The notes under the pieces are model-generated. The model saw only the letters and a list, made by a program, of their open reading frames with translations, was not told the origin of the DNA and searched no databases. Below, piece by piece: positions 41,556-50,425 of a DNA stretch of 64,000 nt. Both the position numbers and the translations under genes were made by a program. Origin of the DNA: Pseudomonas sp. P5_109. GTDB lineage: Bacteria > Pseudomonadota > Gammaproteobacteria > Pseudomonadales > Pseudomonadaceae. Where the stretch lies: positions 1,157,001 through 1,221,000 of the forward strand of contig NZ_CP125380.1 in the NCBI RefSeq assembly GCF_034009455.1, in the 5' to 3' direction. How positions within the stretch are numbered: the stretch's first letter is position 1; each line of letters begins with the position of its first letter.

Positions 41556-44069
41556 TTAGCTCAGAGGCCAATGCTGGTGACAGGCGTGACGCACCGCGCT
41601 GGCGCTGCTCAGCTTGAGCAGGCCCTGGCTGATGCGCCGGCATTCGCTGGCGTCGAGATGACGCACGCGGTCCTTGATTTCACCGATCTGTACCGGGCTC
41701 ACCGACAACTCACTGACCCCCAGGCCGATCAACACCGGCGTGGCCAATGGATCGGACGCCAGGGCGCCGCACACGCCCACCCAACGGTTGTGCTGTGCTG
41801 CACCGGCGCAGGTCTGGGCGATCAAGCGCAGCAGCGCCGGGTGCAGTGCATCGACGCGGGCGGCGAGACCGGCATGGTCGCGGTCCATGGCCAGGGTGTA
41901 TTGCGACAGGTCGTTGGTGCCGATGGACAGGAAGTCCGCGTGTTCGGCCAGTTGCTCGGCCAGCAGCGCGGCGGCCGGAACCTCAATCATCACCCCCAGC
42001 TCCGGGCGTTGCGCCAGGCCGAGCTCACCGCACAAGGCGTCGAGGCGCTGGCGGATGTGCAGCAGTTCATCGACTTCAGTGACCATCGGCAGCAGGATCC
42101 GGCAGCGTGACAATGGGCTCAGGTGCAGCAGCGCGCGCAGTTGCTGGTCGAGCAGTTCAGGACGAACCTGGGCCAGGCGAATGCCGCGCAGACCGAGCAC
42201 CGGATTGGCCTCGGCGGGCAGTGGCAGGTAGTCGAGTTGCTTGTCGCCACCGACGTCGATGGTGCGGATGATCACCGACTTGTCGCCCATGGCATCGAGC
42301 ACCGCTTGATAAGCCTGGTGTTGTTCCTGTTCGTCCGGAGCGGTGTGGCGGTCGACGAAGAGAAATTCGGTGCGCAACAGGCCGACGCCGTCAGCGCCAT
42401 TGGCCAGTGCGTCCGTCGCTTCCGAACTGGACGCCACATTGGCGGCGACTTCGATGCGCAGGCCGTCGGTGGTCAGCGCCGGAGTGTGCGCCTGGGCCTG
42501 TTGTTCGGCCCGGCGTTGTTGCTGTTGTTGCTGTAACTGGCGTACGTCGGTCAGGCGCTCGGCATTGGGAGTCAGTTCGAGGCGGCCGCCGTCGGCGTCC
42601 AGCACTACCGCTTGCCCCTGTTGCTGATCAAGCAAGGTCGAGCCCAGTGCGACCATGCATGGCAGGCCTTTACCCCGGGCCAGAATCGCCACGTGGGAGG
42701 TCGCGCCGCCTTCGGCCATGCACAGCCCGGCGACCCCTTGCTGGCTCAGTTGCAGCAAATCGGAGGGGGTCAGTTCATGGGCGGCGACGATGGCGCCGGC
42801 CGGTACGTCGTAATGCCAGGTATCGCCGAGCAACACGCGCAGCACCCGTTGCTTGAGGTCACGCAGGTCGTTGGCGCGTTCGGCCAGCAGCGTGCTACCG
42901 GTTTGCTGGAGGACCTCGCATTGCGCGTCGATGGCCTGGCTCCAGGCGTGAGTCGCGGCCGTGCCCAGGGCGACAGATTGACTGGCGGCGTCCAGCAAGG
43001 CCGGATCTTCGAGCAGCGCCAGGTGCGCGGCGAAAATCGCCTCTTCCGCAGTGTCCTTGTGTTTTTTCGCCAGGGCCAGCGTGTGCTCGATATCGCCGCG
43101 CACCTGGCTCCGTGCCGCGTCCAACACTTGTAGTTGCTGCGGATCATGATTGCCAGCATCCACCGGCAGGCTGATCGCATTCAGGCGAAACAGCGGCCCG
43201 CCGACCAGGCCGGGTGCTGCGCAGACGCCATGCAACACACCGGCTTCGGCGGGGCGATTGAGTTGGGCAATCGTGGCTGGCGCGGCGGCGTGGCTGTCTT
43301 CGGCCAGGGCGGTGGACAGCGCAGTCAGCAAGGCTTGCAGCGCGGCTTCGGCGTCCGGGCCCTGGCAACTGACCTGGACCTCCGCCTGCTCGCCGACGGC
43401 CAGCCCCATCAGGCCGATCAGGCTGTCGCAGGTGGCCGACTTGCCGGCGAAATGCAGCTGCGATTTGCTTTTGAAACCCTGCGCGGTCTGACGGATCAAC
43501 GCAGCCGGCCGCGCATGCAGACCGCCCCGGTGAGCAATGCGCACATGGCCGACAATCTCGACGCCGACAAACTCGGCATCGACCTGCGCGCTCGACTTCT
43601 GTCGACGAATGATGTGCAGCAGCGGCTCGCCCACTTTCACCGATTTCAACGTGATGGGCCGTGCCTGGAAGTCCTGGCTGTTGGTGAGGATCAACAGGCT
43701 GACCAGGCTCTTGCACTGTTGCGCGACCTTGTCCAGGTCGTAGCGCAGCAGCGGCTGGCCGTTGGTGACGCGCGCGCCTTCCTTGACCAGCATCGAGAAA
43801 CCCTGGCCCTGCAATTCGACCGTGTCGAGGCCCAGGTGCAGGAGCAATTCCGCGCCGTTGTCGGCACGCAGGGTCACCGCGTGACCGGTGCGGGCGACAT
43901 GCACCACCACGCCGGCGCAGGGGGCGTGGAGGGTGTCGTTGAGCGGATCGATGGCGATGCCGTCACCCATGGCGCCGCTGGCAAACACCGGGTCCGGGAC
44001 TTTGGCGAGCGTGAGCACCGGGCCGCTGAGCGGGGCGCTTAAAGTCAGCTCTTTATTGTTGTTGTGCAT
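41556..44069 (-). CDS. nagF: PTS EIIA-HPr-EI fusion phosphotransferase (NagF type)
   Basis: An 837-residue multiphosphoryl protein that carries phosphate from PEP to NagE. An N-terminal EIIA-Glc-like domain (residues 1-150) has its histidine in ELLLHLGLDTVEL. An HPr domain (about 170-255) has GLHARPAALIRQ. A full enzyme I (about 275-837) has the phospho-histidine in GGATSHVAILARGKG and the PEP site near RTEFLF and GTNDLSQYTLAMDRD. It lies 29 bp upstream of nagE. It makes the GlcNAc system independent of a general EI/HPr. Confidence 0.95.
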   Translation of the reverse strand: MHNNNKELTLSAPLSGPVLTLAKVPDPVFASGAMGDGIAIDPLNDTLHAPCAGVVVHVARTGHAVTLRADNGAELLLHLGLDTVELQGQGFSMLVKEGARVTNGQPLLRYDLDKVAQQCKSLVSLLILTNSQDFQARPITLKSVKVGEPLLHIIRRQKSSAQVDAEFVGVEIVGHVRIAHRGGLHARPAALIRQTAQGFKSKSQLHFAGKSATCDSLIGLMGLAVGEQAEVQVSCQGPDAEAALQALLTALSTALAEDSHAAAPATIAQLNRPAEAGVLHGVCAAPGLVGGPLFRLNAISLPVDAGNHDPQQLQVLDAARSQVRGDIEHTLALAKKHKDTAEEAIFAAHLALLEDPALLDAASQSVALGTAATHAWSQAIDAQCEVLQQTGSTLLAERANDLRDLKQRVLRVLLGDTWHYDVPAGAIVAAHELTPSDLLQLSQQGVAGLCMAEGGATSHVAILARGKGLPCMVALGSTLLDQQQGQAVVLDADGGRLELTPNAERLTDVRQLQQQQQQRRAEQQAQAHTPALTTDGLRIEVAANVASSSEATDALANGADGVGLLRTEFLFVDRHTAPDEQEQHQAYQAVLDAMGDKSVIIRTIDVGGDKQLDYLPLPAEANPVLGLRGIRLAQVRPELLDQQLRALLHLSPLSRCRILLPMVTEVDELLHIRQRLDALCGELGLAQRPELGVMIEVPAAALLAEQLAEHADFLSIGTNDLSQYTLAMDRDHAGLAARVDALHPALLRLIAQTCAGAAQHNRWVGVCGALASDPLATPVLIGLGVSELSVSPVQIGEIKDRVRHLDASECRRISQGLLKLSSASAVRHACHQHWPLS

Positions 44070-44106
44070 GGCTCGGTCTCATAAAAAGTTCAGATCAGAT
44101 CGCCCA

Positions 44107-44208
44107 CTGTAGGAGCGAGCTTGCTCGCGAAGAACCTGAGAACAACGCGTGCATTCAGGAAGAACGCGTCATCGTTGACGTCCATCGCGAGCAGGCTCGC
44201 TCCTACAG
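44107..44208. repeat. REPIN inside the nag operon
   Basis: CTGTAGGAGCGAGCTTGCTC at 44107 and an inverted copy (GAGCAGGCTCGCTCCTACAG) ending at 44208. It lies between the SIS-domain gene and nagF, which are otherwise co-directional, and could set different message levels for the two halves of the operon. Confidence 0.88.
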
Positions 44209-44216
44209 GGGGGCGT

Positions 44217-45239
44217 TCAGTGCGTACGCGTGACTTTGCTCAGGTGTCGCGGTTGGTCCGGGTCCATGCCACGGGCCATGGCCAGGCCGGCGGCCATCAC
44301 GTAGAAACTCTGGATCGCCAGAATCGGGTCGAGGGCCGGGTGTTCGGCGCAGGTCAGGGGCAGGTCGCGTTCGAATACGTCATCCGGTGCGGCCAGCAGG
44401 ACACGGGCACCGCGCTGGCGCATGTCGGCGGCCAGGCTGAGCAAACCGGCCTGTTCGGCACCCCGTGGGGCAAACACCAGCAGCGGGTAGTTGTCGCCGA
44501 TCAAGGCCATCGGGCCGTGACGGACTTCGGCGCTGCTGAAGGCTTCGGCCTGGATCGCCGAGGTTTCCTTGAACTTGAGCGCCGCTTCCTGGGCAATGGC
44601 AAAACCGGCACCACGGCCGATCACCATCAGCCGCTGGCAATCGCGCAAGGCGTCGATGGCCAGGCTCCAGTCCTGTTGCGCGGCGTGGCGCAGGCCATCG
44701 GGCAAGGCAGCACCGGCCTCGAGCAGTTCGGCGTCTTCTTTCCAGTGGCCAATCAGCCGGGCGCTGGCGCTGAGGGTGGCGATGAAGCTCTTGGTCGCGG
44801 CGACGCTGCTTTCGGTGCCGGCACACAGCGGCAGGCTGAATTCGCAGGCGGCTTCCAGTGGTGAGTCTTCGGCATTGACCAGCGAAATGCTCAAGGCGCC
44901 ACGCTTGCGCAACAGGCGCAGGCTGTTCACCAGGTCCGGGCTTTGCCCCGATTGCGAGAAGGCGAATGCCACCTGGCCGCTGACCTTCAGCGGTGCCTGC
45001 TGCATGGTCACCACCGACATCGGCAGCGACGCCACCGGGATGCCCAGCAGTTGCATGGTCAGGTAGGCGAAGTAGCTGGCGGCGTGGTCGGAGCTGCCGC
45101 GTGCCACGGTCATGGCCACTTGCGGCGGCTGACGGCGCAGGCGCCCGGCGATCTCGATCATCTGCGGGTCGAGTGTTTGCAGTTGGGCTTGCACGGCCTC
45201 GAACGAGGACAGCGCCTCTTCAAGCATTTTTGAAGTCAA
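44217..45239 (-). CDS. SIS-domain glucosamine-6-phosphate deaminase/isomerase
   Basis: A 340-residue protein with two SIS domains, like the isomerase half of GlmS (VARGSSDHAASYFAY, AFSQSGQSPDLVNSL, GTESSVAATKSFIA). In nag operons of this type it replaces the unrelated NagB and converts GlcN-6-P to fructose-6-P with release of ammonia. The start is a TTG at 45239: GGAG lies 6 nt upstream, whereas the ATG at 45227 is 18 nt away. It overlaps nagA by 20 bp. Confidence 0.88.
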   Translation of the reverse strand: MTSKMLEEALSSFEAVQAQLQTLDPQMIEIAGRLRRQPPQVAMTVARGSSDHAASYFAYLTMQLLGIPVASLPMSVVTMQQAPLKVSGQVAFAFSQSGQSPDLVNSLRLLRKRGALSISLVNAEDSPLEAACEFSLPLCAGTESSVAATKSFIATLSASARLIGHWKEDAELLEAGAALPDGLRHAAQQDWSLAIDALRDCQRLMVIGRGAGFAIAQEAALKFKETSAIQAEAFSSAEVRHGPMALIGDNYPLLVFAPRGAEQAGLLSLAADMRQRGARVLLAAPDDVFERDLPLTCAEHPALDPILAIQSFYVMAAGLAMARGMDPDQPRHLSKVTRTH

Positions 45240-46326
45240 TGTCTTCTCCTTCGACCATGACGGCGGTCAGTTTCAGTGAGCGATCCAGCCGCACGCAGTC
45301 GGCCCAGGCCCCGGGTTGCAGGCGCCCGCGTTCGGTGATGCCGAGGTAGTCGGCGGGGAATTGCGACAAGCGCTGCGAGGCTTCGGCGATGGGCAGGCCG
45401 ATCTTCACCAGGTTGCGCAGGGCCTGATCCATGGTCAGGGTGCTGCCGGCCAGGGTGCCGTCGGGCAGGCGCACGCCGCCCAGGCACTTGGTCACGGTGT
45501 GGCTGCCGAGTTTGTATTCGCCGTCGGGCATGCCGGCGGCGGCGGTCGAGTCGGTGACGCAGTACAGGCACGGGATCGAGCGCAGGGCCACGCGAATGGC
45601 GCCGGGGTGCACGTGCAGTAAATCCGGTATCAGTTCGGCGTATTTGGCGTGGGCCAGCGCCGCGCCGACGATCCCCGGCTCGCGGTGATGCAGCGGGCTC
45701 ATGGCGTTGTAGAGGTGGGTGAAGCTGCTGGCGCCGGCTTCCAGCGCGGCGACGCCTTCCTCGTAACTGCCCAGGGTGTGGCCGATCTGCATGCGAATGC
45801 CACGGCTGCTGAGGTCACGGATCAAGGCATCGTGACCGGCGATTTCCGGGGCGATGGTGATCACCCGGATCGGCGCGAGCGCCAGGTACGCTTCGACTTC
45901 AGCCATCAGCGCCGTATGGGCGAAGTTGGGTTGCGCGCCGAGCTTGCCGGGGTTGATGTACGGACCTTCAAGGTGCACGCCGAGCACCCGGGCACTGCCT
46001 TTGGGGCGCTGCTCAGAGAATTCGCCGACGGCCTTGAGCACGCGCGAGATTTCGTCGCTCGGTGCGGTCATGGTGGTGGCCAGCAGCGAGGTGGTGCCGA
46101 AGCGCACGTGGGTTCGGGTGATGGTTTCGAAGGCTGGCGCGCCTTCCATGATGTCTTTGCCACCGCCGCCGTGAACGTGCAGGTCGATGAAGCCCGGCAG
46201 CAGGTACGGCAGATCGTTGTCCGCCGGATCGCAGGGCACGCCTTCGATCGACACGACTTTGCCGTGTTCGTGGACCAGTCGGCCGCGAACCCAGCCGTGG
46301 GCGGTGAGGATGTTGTCTTCGGACAT
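45220..46326 (-). CDS. nagA: N-acetylglucosamine-6-phosphate deacetylase
   Basis: A 368-residue amidohydrolase that removes the acetyl group from GlcNAc-6-P. Metal-site motifs are LPGFIDLHVHGGGGKD, LGVHLEGPYINP, IGHTLGSYEEG and FTHLYNAM, and the catalytic aspartate lies in CVTDSTAAAGMPDG. It follows nagR by 39 bp and overlaps the deaminase gene. Confidence 0.95.
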   Translation of the reverse strand: MSEDNILTAHGWVRGRLVHEHGKVVSIEGVPCDPADNDLPYLLPGFIDLHVHGGGGKDIMEGAPAFETITRTHVRFGTTSLLATTMTAPSDEISRVLKAVGEFSEQRPKGSARVLGVHLEGPYINPGKLGAQPNFAHTALMAEVEAYLALAPIRVITIAPEIAGHDALIRDLSSRGIRMQIGHTLGSYEEGVAALEAGASSFTHLYNAMSPLHHREPGIVGAALAHAKYAELIPDLLHVHPGAIRVALRSIPCLYCVTDSTAAAGMPDGEYKLGSHTVTKCLGGVRLPDGTLAGSTLTMDQALRNLVKIGLPIAEASQRLSQFPADYLGITERGRLQPGAWADCVRLDRSLKLTAVMVEGEDIDFKNA

Positions 46327-46365
46327 GATCGGTTCTCTGGTTTGGCGGTTTCGCGGTGCAGCGTT

Positions 46366-47097
46366 CTAACGGCGAAGCTCTGCCACAAAGTCGTAGTAGT
46401 CGTTGCGGCAATAGGTGTCGGTGACTTCGATGGGCGTGTTGTCTTCCAGGTAGCCGACCCGGGTCATCAGCAACATCGCGGTGCCGGGGGCGATACCGAC
46501 CAGCGCGGCGAACTCGTCCGAGGCGTTGATCGCCTGGATGTGCTGCAAGGCGCGGACAATTGGTTTGCCGATGCCGTCGAGGAATTCGTAGAGGGAGTCG
46601 CCGACCATTTGCGGCTTGGCAATGATCGAGGCGGGCAGGGTGCTCATCTCGATGGCCATGACCGTGTCGTCGGCCTTGCGCAGGCGTTTGAGGCGCGCAA
46701 CTTTGTCGTTGGGCGACAGGCCGAGGCGGATCAGCTCTTCGTGGGTCGGCAGGGTGATTTCCCGCTCCAGCCATTGCGAGCTGGGCACGAAACCCTTGAG
46801 ACGGAGCATTTCACTGAAGCCGGACAGGCGCGACAACGGTTGTTCAAGGCGCGGCGTGATAAAGGTGCCGGAGCCCTGGTTGCGCCGGATCAGGCCTTGA
46901 TCGAACAACACTTCCAGCGCCTTGCGGGCGGTGACGCGGGAGATGCCCAGCGTCTCGCTCAGATTGCGCTCCGATGGCATGGCCTGTTCGGCTTTCCACT
47001 GGCCGGCATGGATTGCCGCTTCCAGATTGCGCGCCAGTTGCAGGTACAACGGCGTGGGTTGGGTGTCGTCGGGGCGCAGGGCCTGTAGGTCGTTCAT
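46366..47097 (-). CDS. nagR: GntR/HutC-family regulator of the nag operon
   Basis: A 243-residue regulator. It has an N-terminal winged HTH (MPSERNLSETLGISRVTARKA) and a C-terminal UTRA effector domain that in the family binds GlcNAc-6-P or GlcN-6-P. The ATG at 47097 is preferred over an earlier in-frame codon at 47160 that would lie on the operator. It is the first gene of the operon it is expected to repress. TGGTATT repeats immediately upstream are candidate operators. In proteobacteria this type is also called NagQ. Confidence 0.9.
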   Translation of the reverse strand: MNDLQALRPDDTQPTPLYLQLARNLEAAIHAGQWKAEQAMPSERNLSETLGISRVTARKALEVLFDQGLIRRNQGSGTFITPRLEQPLSRLSGFSEMLRLKGFVPSSQWLEREITLPTHEELIRLGLSPNDKVARLKRLRKADDTVMAIEMSTLPASIIAKPQMVGDSLYEFLDGIGKPIVRALQHIQAINASDEFAALVGIAPGTAMLLMTRVGYLEDNTPIEVTDTYCRNDYYDFVAELRR

Positions 47098-47150
47098 GGC
47101 GAGTGTCCGGGGCGGATGTTGGAATGTTTTTGCCCGTGAATGGGCGAAAA

Positions 47151-47171
47151 CTAATACCACTTGAATACCAT
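47151..47171 (-). promoter_or_regulatory. Candidate NagR operator 1
   Basis: On the minus strand the site reads ATGGTATTCAAG then TGGTATTAG, two TGGTATT half-sites 11 bp apart, about 55 bp upstream of the nagR start. It shares AAGTGGTATTAG with operator 2. Confidence 0.5.
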
Positions 47172-47243
47172 GTCAACGCCAGTGCTTTACCGCTGGCGAA
47201 GGGAAACGAGCCGGCTGTGGTCTGCTGGATGCGGGTTGGTTTG

Positions 47244-47255
47244 AAGTGGTATTAG
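47244..47255 (+). promoter_or_regulatory. Candidate NagR operator 2
   Basis: AAGTGGTATTAG is a perfect 12-bp inverted copy of the sequence at 47151-47162, 81 bp away. A further TGGTATTCA occurs at 47311-47319. The spacing could permit DNA looping by a dimeric GntR-type repressor. Confidence 0.45.
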
Positions 47256-47276
47256 TGGTGGGGTTTAAAGCGACAA

Positions 47277-47528
47277 CGATCGCAGCCTGCGGCCGCTCCC
47301 GCGGAGCGAAATGGTATTCACCCTGCAGAAGCTGCGGCTGGCTGCGATCTTTGGAATTTATTTTTGCGATGGCGACAGAAGGTAGTGCGAGGACCTGTGG
47401 CGAGGGGGCTTACCCCCGTTCGGCTGCGAAGCAGTCGTAAAATCAGCCACCCCGGTGAGTCTGGTGGACCTAGGTTGCAGCTTTAAGCACTGCTTCGCAG
47501 TGCAACGGGGGCAAGCCCCCTCGCCACA
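47277..47528. repeat. Two REP-type inverted pairs upstream of nagR
   Basis: The first pair (47277-47350) uses the GATCGCAGCC-GCGGC motif and the second (47396-47528) is a REPIN of the GTGGCGAGGGGGCTT type with an inverted copy ending GCCCCCTCGCCACA. The 454-bp gap between nagR and the L,D-transpeptidase holds these repeats and the operator sites but no visible gene. Confidence 0.8.
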
Positions 47529-47551
47529 GAAGCCCCCGCTTATCCGGAATG

Positions 47552-48055
47552 TTACGGACGAATTTCGATCATCGTGCCGTCCGGCACCAGGTTCCAGACT
47601 TCGCGCATGTCCATGTTGCGCATGGCGATGCAGCCGTCGGTCCAGTCCAGGGTGTGGAACAGGTCTTCCGGGGTGTCTTCGGTGTCCGGGGTGCCGTGGA
47701 TCATGATCATGCCGCCAGGCTCGACACCTTCACGGCGGGCGCGGGCCGAATCGCTGATGTTCGGGTAGGAAATGTGCATCGCCAGGTTGAATTTATCACT
47801 GACCTTGCGCCAGTCGACCCAGTAGAAGCCTTCCGGGGTGCGTTTGTCGCCTTCCATCAGTTTCGGGCCCTTGGGACGCTTGCCCAGGGAAATGCGATAG
47901 GTCTTGAGCGGCTTGCCGTCATTGATCAATTGCAATTGATGGGACGACTTGAGAACCAGGATTTTCTCGATGACCTTGCCGTTCAGGGTTTCCACGGCAG
48001 AAGCCTGGGACACCGTGACGAACGACAAGCAGAACAGGGCAAGCAACCAGCGCAT
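47552..48055 (-). CDS. L,D-transpeptidase family protein (YkuD domain)
   Basis: A 167-residue secreted enzyme with a Sec signal (MRWLLALFCLSFVTVSQASA) and a YkuD catalytic domain. The catalytic residues are in MIMIHGTPD (His) and TDGCIAMRN (Cys), resembling the YafK branch, which in E. coli cleaves Braun lipoprotein from peptidoglycan rather than forming cross-links. Which activity applies here cannot be told. It is monocistronic. Confidence 0.88.
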   Translation of the reverse strand: MRWLLALFCLSFVTVSQASAVETLNGKVIEKILVLKSSHQLQLINDGKPLKTYRISLGKRPKGPKLMEGDKRTPEGFYWVDWRKVSDKFNLAMHISYPNISDSARARREGVEPGGMIMIHGTPDTEDTPEDLFHTLDWTDGCIAMRNMDMREVWNLVPDGTMIEIRP

Positions 48056-48105
48056 TGAAACGATTCCCCAGGAGGTGTCGCGACTATTTATTTATAGATG
48101 TTTTT

Positions 48106-48130
48106 GTAGGAGCTGCCGCAGGCTGCGATT
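48106..48130. repeat. Single REP of the GTAGGAGCTGCCGCAGGCTG type
   Basis: GTAGGAGCTGCCGCAGGCTG then CGATT, with no inverted partner within 200 bp. It lies between two minus-strand genes. Confidence 0.75.
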
Positions 48131-48161
48131 TTCAGCGGCTACGAATGATAGCAATACGGCA

Positions 48162-48713
48162 TCAAATAATGGCAGGCTGAGCAAGCGGAGGGATCGATTC
48201 AGACCGTACGGGATAGACCTCGGTCCGCCGGTCAGCGAAGAAGCATTCTAAGGTACGGCCCACTGTGCGGAAAGCCAGCTCATCCCATGGAATGTCCGCT
48301 TCGTCGAATAGTTGCACTTCCAGGCTCTCGGGGCCGGCAGAAAAATCCAGGTCCGCCAACTCGGCGCGGAAGAACACATGCACCTGGCTGATGTGTGGCA
48401 CGTCGATCAGGGTATAGATGTTCAGGTTGCGCACCCGGGCGCAGGCTTCCTCGGCGGTTTCGCGAATGGCCGCTTGCTCGATGGTCTCGCCGTTCTCCAT
48501 GAAACCGGCGGGCAGGGTCCAGTAACCGCGTCGTGGCTCGATGGCCCGTCGACACAGCAACACCTGGGTGCCCCAGGTCGCCACGCAACCGGCGACGATG
48601 TTGGGGTTCTGGTAGTGAATGGCCTGACAGCTGTCGCAGACAAAACGCAGGCGCGAATCGCCTTCGGGAATGCGCTGGGTCACCGGGTTACCGCACTGGC
48701 TGCAAAATTTCAT
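48162..48713 (-). CDS. Nudix hydrolase with zinc ribbon
   Basis: A 183-residue Nudix protein. An N-terminal zinc ribbon (FCSQCGNPV with FVCDSCQAIHY) precedes the Nudix box (GFMENGETIEQAAIRETAEE). The fold resembles the NudC NADH pyrophosphatase, but the protein is shorter and lacks its N-terminal domain. The substrate is probably a nucleoside diphosphate derivative; this is inference. The ATG at 48713 is chosen as the residue before KFCSQCG; upstream codons are non-conserved. It is divergent from the second Nudix gene. Confidence 0.87.
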   Translation of the reverse strand: MKFCSQCGNPVTQRIPEGDSRLRFVCDSCQAIHYQNPNIVAGCVATWGTQVLLCRRAIEPRRGYWTLPAGFMENGETIEQAAIRETAEEACARVRNLNIYTLIDVPHISQVHVFFRAELADLDFSAGPESLEVQLFDEADIPWDELAFRTVGRTLECFFADRRTEVYPVRSESIPPLAQPAII

Positions 48714-48860
48714 GCTGGGGTTCCTGAATGCTGCGCCTATCTTGGCGTGCGGCGGTGCCGGTCGGCAAGTTGTCGTTTCGCGACATGGGGCTGTTGCGGG
48801 GGTTGGGCGGCCGCAGCGATTGGTGCATGATGCCGGGTAAGGCACAGATCGAGAACACTC

Positions 48861-49460
48861 ATGCTGGACGAGCTACTGCATCGGGTTAGTCACTACACTC
48901 CACGCATATTGGAGACCGACCGTCGTTTTCCCGAGGCCGCGGTGCTAGTGCCCATCACTCGCAGTGACGAACCTGAGCTGGTGTTGACCCTGCGTGCCAG
49001 CGGCCTTTCGACCCATGGTGGCGAAGTCGCCTTTCCCGGCGGGCGTCGTGACCCGGAAGACCCCGATCTTATTTTCACCGCCCTGCGCGAAGCCGAAGAA
49101 GAGATCGGCCTGCCGCCGGGACTGGTCGAGGTGATCGGCCCGCTCAGCCCGCTGATCAGCCTGCATGGCATCCAGGTCACGCCCTATGTCGGGGTGATTC
49201 CGGATTTCGTCGAATACCGGGCCAACGATGCCGAGATCGCCGCGGTGTTCAGCGTGCCCCTGGAATTCTTCCGCAAAGACCCCCGCGAACATACCCATCG
49301 CATCGATTATCAGGGCCGCAGCTGGTACGTGCCGAGCTATCGCTATGGCGAATACAAGATCTGGGGGCTGACGGCGATCATGATCGTCGAGTTGATCAAC
49401 CTGCTGTATGACGCCAAAATCAGCCTGCACCAACCTCCCAAAAGCTTTATCAATATCTGA
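48861..49460 (+). CDS. CoA pyrophosphatase-type Nudix hydrolase (NudL-like)
   Basis: A 199-residue Nudix enzyme with the box GGRRDPEDPDLIFTALREAE followed by EEIGL. The family extension PLSPLISLHGIQVTPYVGVI is typical of the NudL/Nudt7 group that cleaves coenzyme A to 4'-phosphopantetheine and 3',5'-ADP. It is followed 45 bp later by the gamma carbonic anhydrase gene. Confidence 0.86.
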   Translation: MLDELLHRVSHYTPRILETDRRFPEAAVLVPITRSDEPELVLTLRASGLSTHGGEVAFPGGRRDPEDPDLIFTALREAEEEIGLPPGLVEVIGPLSPLISLHGIQVTPYVGVIPDFVEYRANDAEIAAVFSVPLEFFRKDPREHTHRIDYQGRSWYVPSYRYGEYKIWGLTAIMIVELINLLYDAKISLHQPPKSFINI

Positions 49461-49505
49461 AGCCATCATTCGAATGGCCCTGCCTGAGCCCTGAGGAATA
49501 CAACA

Positions 49506-50030
49506 ATGAAGTACCGCCTGGGCGACGCCCGCGTCGAAACCCATCCACAGAGCTGGGTCGCACCCAATGCCGTGCTGGTGGGCAAGGTCAAGCTGGAAGA
49601 GGGCGCCAACGTCTGGTTCAACGCCGTGCTGCGCGGCGACAACGAGCTGATCCTGATTGGCAAGAACAGTAACGTCCAGGACGGCACCGTGATGCACACC
49701 GACATGGGCTACCCGCTGACCATCGGCACCGGCGTGACCATCGGCCACAACGCCATGCTCCACGGCTGCACCGTCGGCGATAACAGCCTGATCGGCATCA
49801 ACGCAGTGATCCTCAACGGCGCGAAGATCGGCAAGAACTGCATCATCGGCGCCAACTCGCTGATCGGCGAAGGCAAGGAAATTCCGGACGGCTCGCTGGT
49901 CATGGGCTCGCCCGGCAAAGTGGTGCGCGAATTGACCGAGCCGCAAATCAAGATGCTGGAGGCCAGCGCTGCTCACTACGTGCACAACTCGCAGCGTTAT
50001 GCCCGCGACCTGGTCGAGCAGGAACAATGA
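49506..50030 (+). CDS. Gamma-type carbonic anhydrase family protein
   Basis: A 174-residue left-handed beta-helix protein with hexapeptide repeats ([51 protein letters not shown]). Metal-ligand histidines are visible in VMHTD and [10 protein letters not shown]. The group includes YrdA/CaiE-like proteins whose carbonic anhydrase activity is not always shown. It overlaps the next gene by 4 bp. Confidence 0.88.
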   Translation: MKYRLGDARVETHPQSWVAPNAVLVGKVKLEEGANVWFNAVLRGDNELILIGKNSNVQDGTVMHTDMGYPLTIGTGVTIGHNAMLHGCTVGDNSLIGINAVILNGAKIGKNCIIGANSLIGEGKEIPDGSLVMGSPGKVVRELTEPQIKMLEASAAHYVHNSQRYARDLVEQEQ

Positions 50031-50242
50031 CCGCCACCGAACGCCCGGTAGCATCGCCCTGCGTGAATATCTGTGCGCTGGACGACGATGACATCTGCAC
50101 CGGTTGCCAGCGTACGGTGGAAGAAATCACCCGCTGGAGCCGCATGGACAACGACGAGCGGCGCAAGGTGCTGGGGTTGTGTCATGAGCGGGCCAAGGCC
50201 AGTGGGTTGGTGTGGATGCTCCCTTCCAAATCCGATCGCTGA
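50027..50242 (+). CDS. DUF1289 small cysteine-containing protein
   Basis: A 71-residue protein with four cysteines in the DUF1289 pattern ([21 protein letters not shown]), probably a metal or Fe-S site. The function is unknown. Its ATG overlaps the stop of the carbonic anhydrase gene (ATGA), so it is translationally coupled. Confidence 0.9.
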   Translation: MTATERPVASPCVNICALDDDDICTGCQRTVEEITRWSRMDNDERRKVLGLCHERAKASGLVWMLPSKSDR

Positions 50243-50255
50243 GTGGCAGGGGCTT

Positions 50256-50391
50256 TTGTGGCGAGGGGGCTTGCCCCCGCTGGGCTGCGAAGCAGCCCCA
50301 AAACCATTCAATCGAATAGCTTCAGATACACCCGATTAGCCGGATTTGCGACGGCTACGCCGCCGAACGGGGGCAAGCCCCCTCGCCACAA
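50256..50391. repeat. REPIN of the GTGGCGAGGGGG type, twin of the one at 60.3 kb
   Basis: TGTGGCGAGGGGGCTTGCCC at 50256 with inverse ending at 50391. Its full length including the spacer (CCATTCAATCGAATAG and AGATACACCCGAT) is nearly identical to the reverse complement of 60324-60459. Confidence 0.92.
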
Positions 50392-50425
50392 AATCACCTC
50401 GCCACAGGTTATTTGTGTACCGAAG

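Noticed and set aside
47170..47551. Short frames between nagR and the L,D-transpeptidase gene
   Set aside because: They lie over REP pairs and operator-like repeats, lack ribosome binding sites and resemble no protein family.
50392..50425. A preQ1 riboswitch before the VUT transporter gene
   Set aside because: Only about 34 bp of non-REPIN DNA precede the gene and no preQ1 aptamer pattern is visible.
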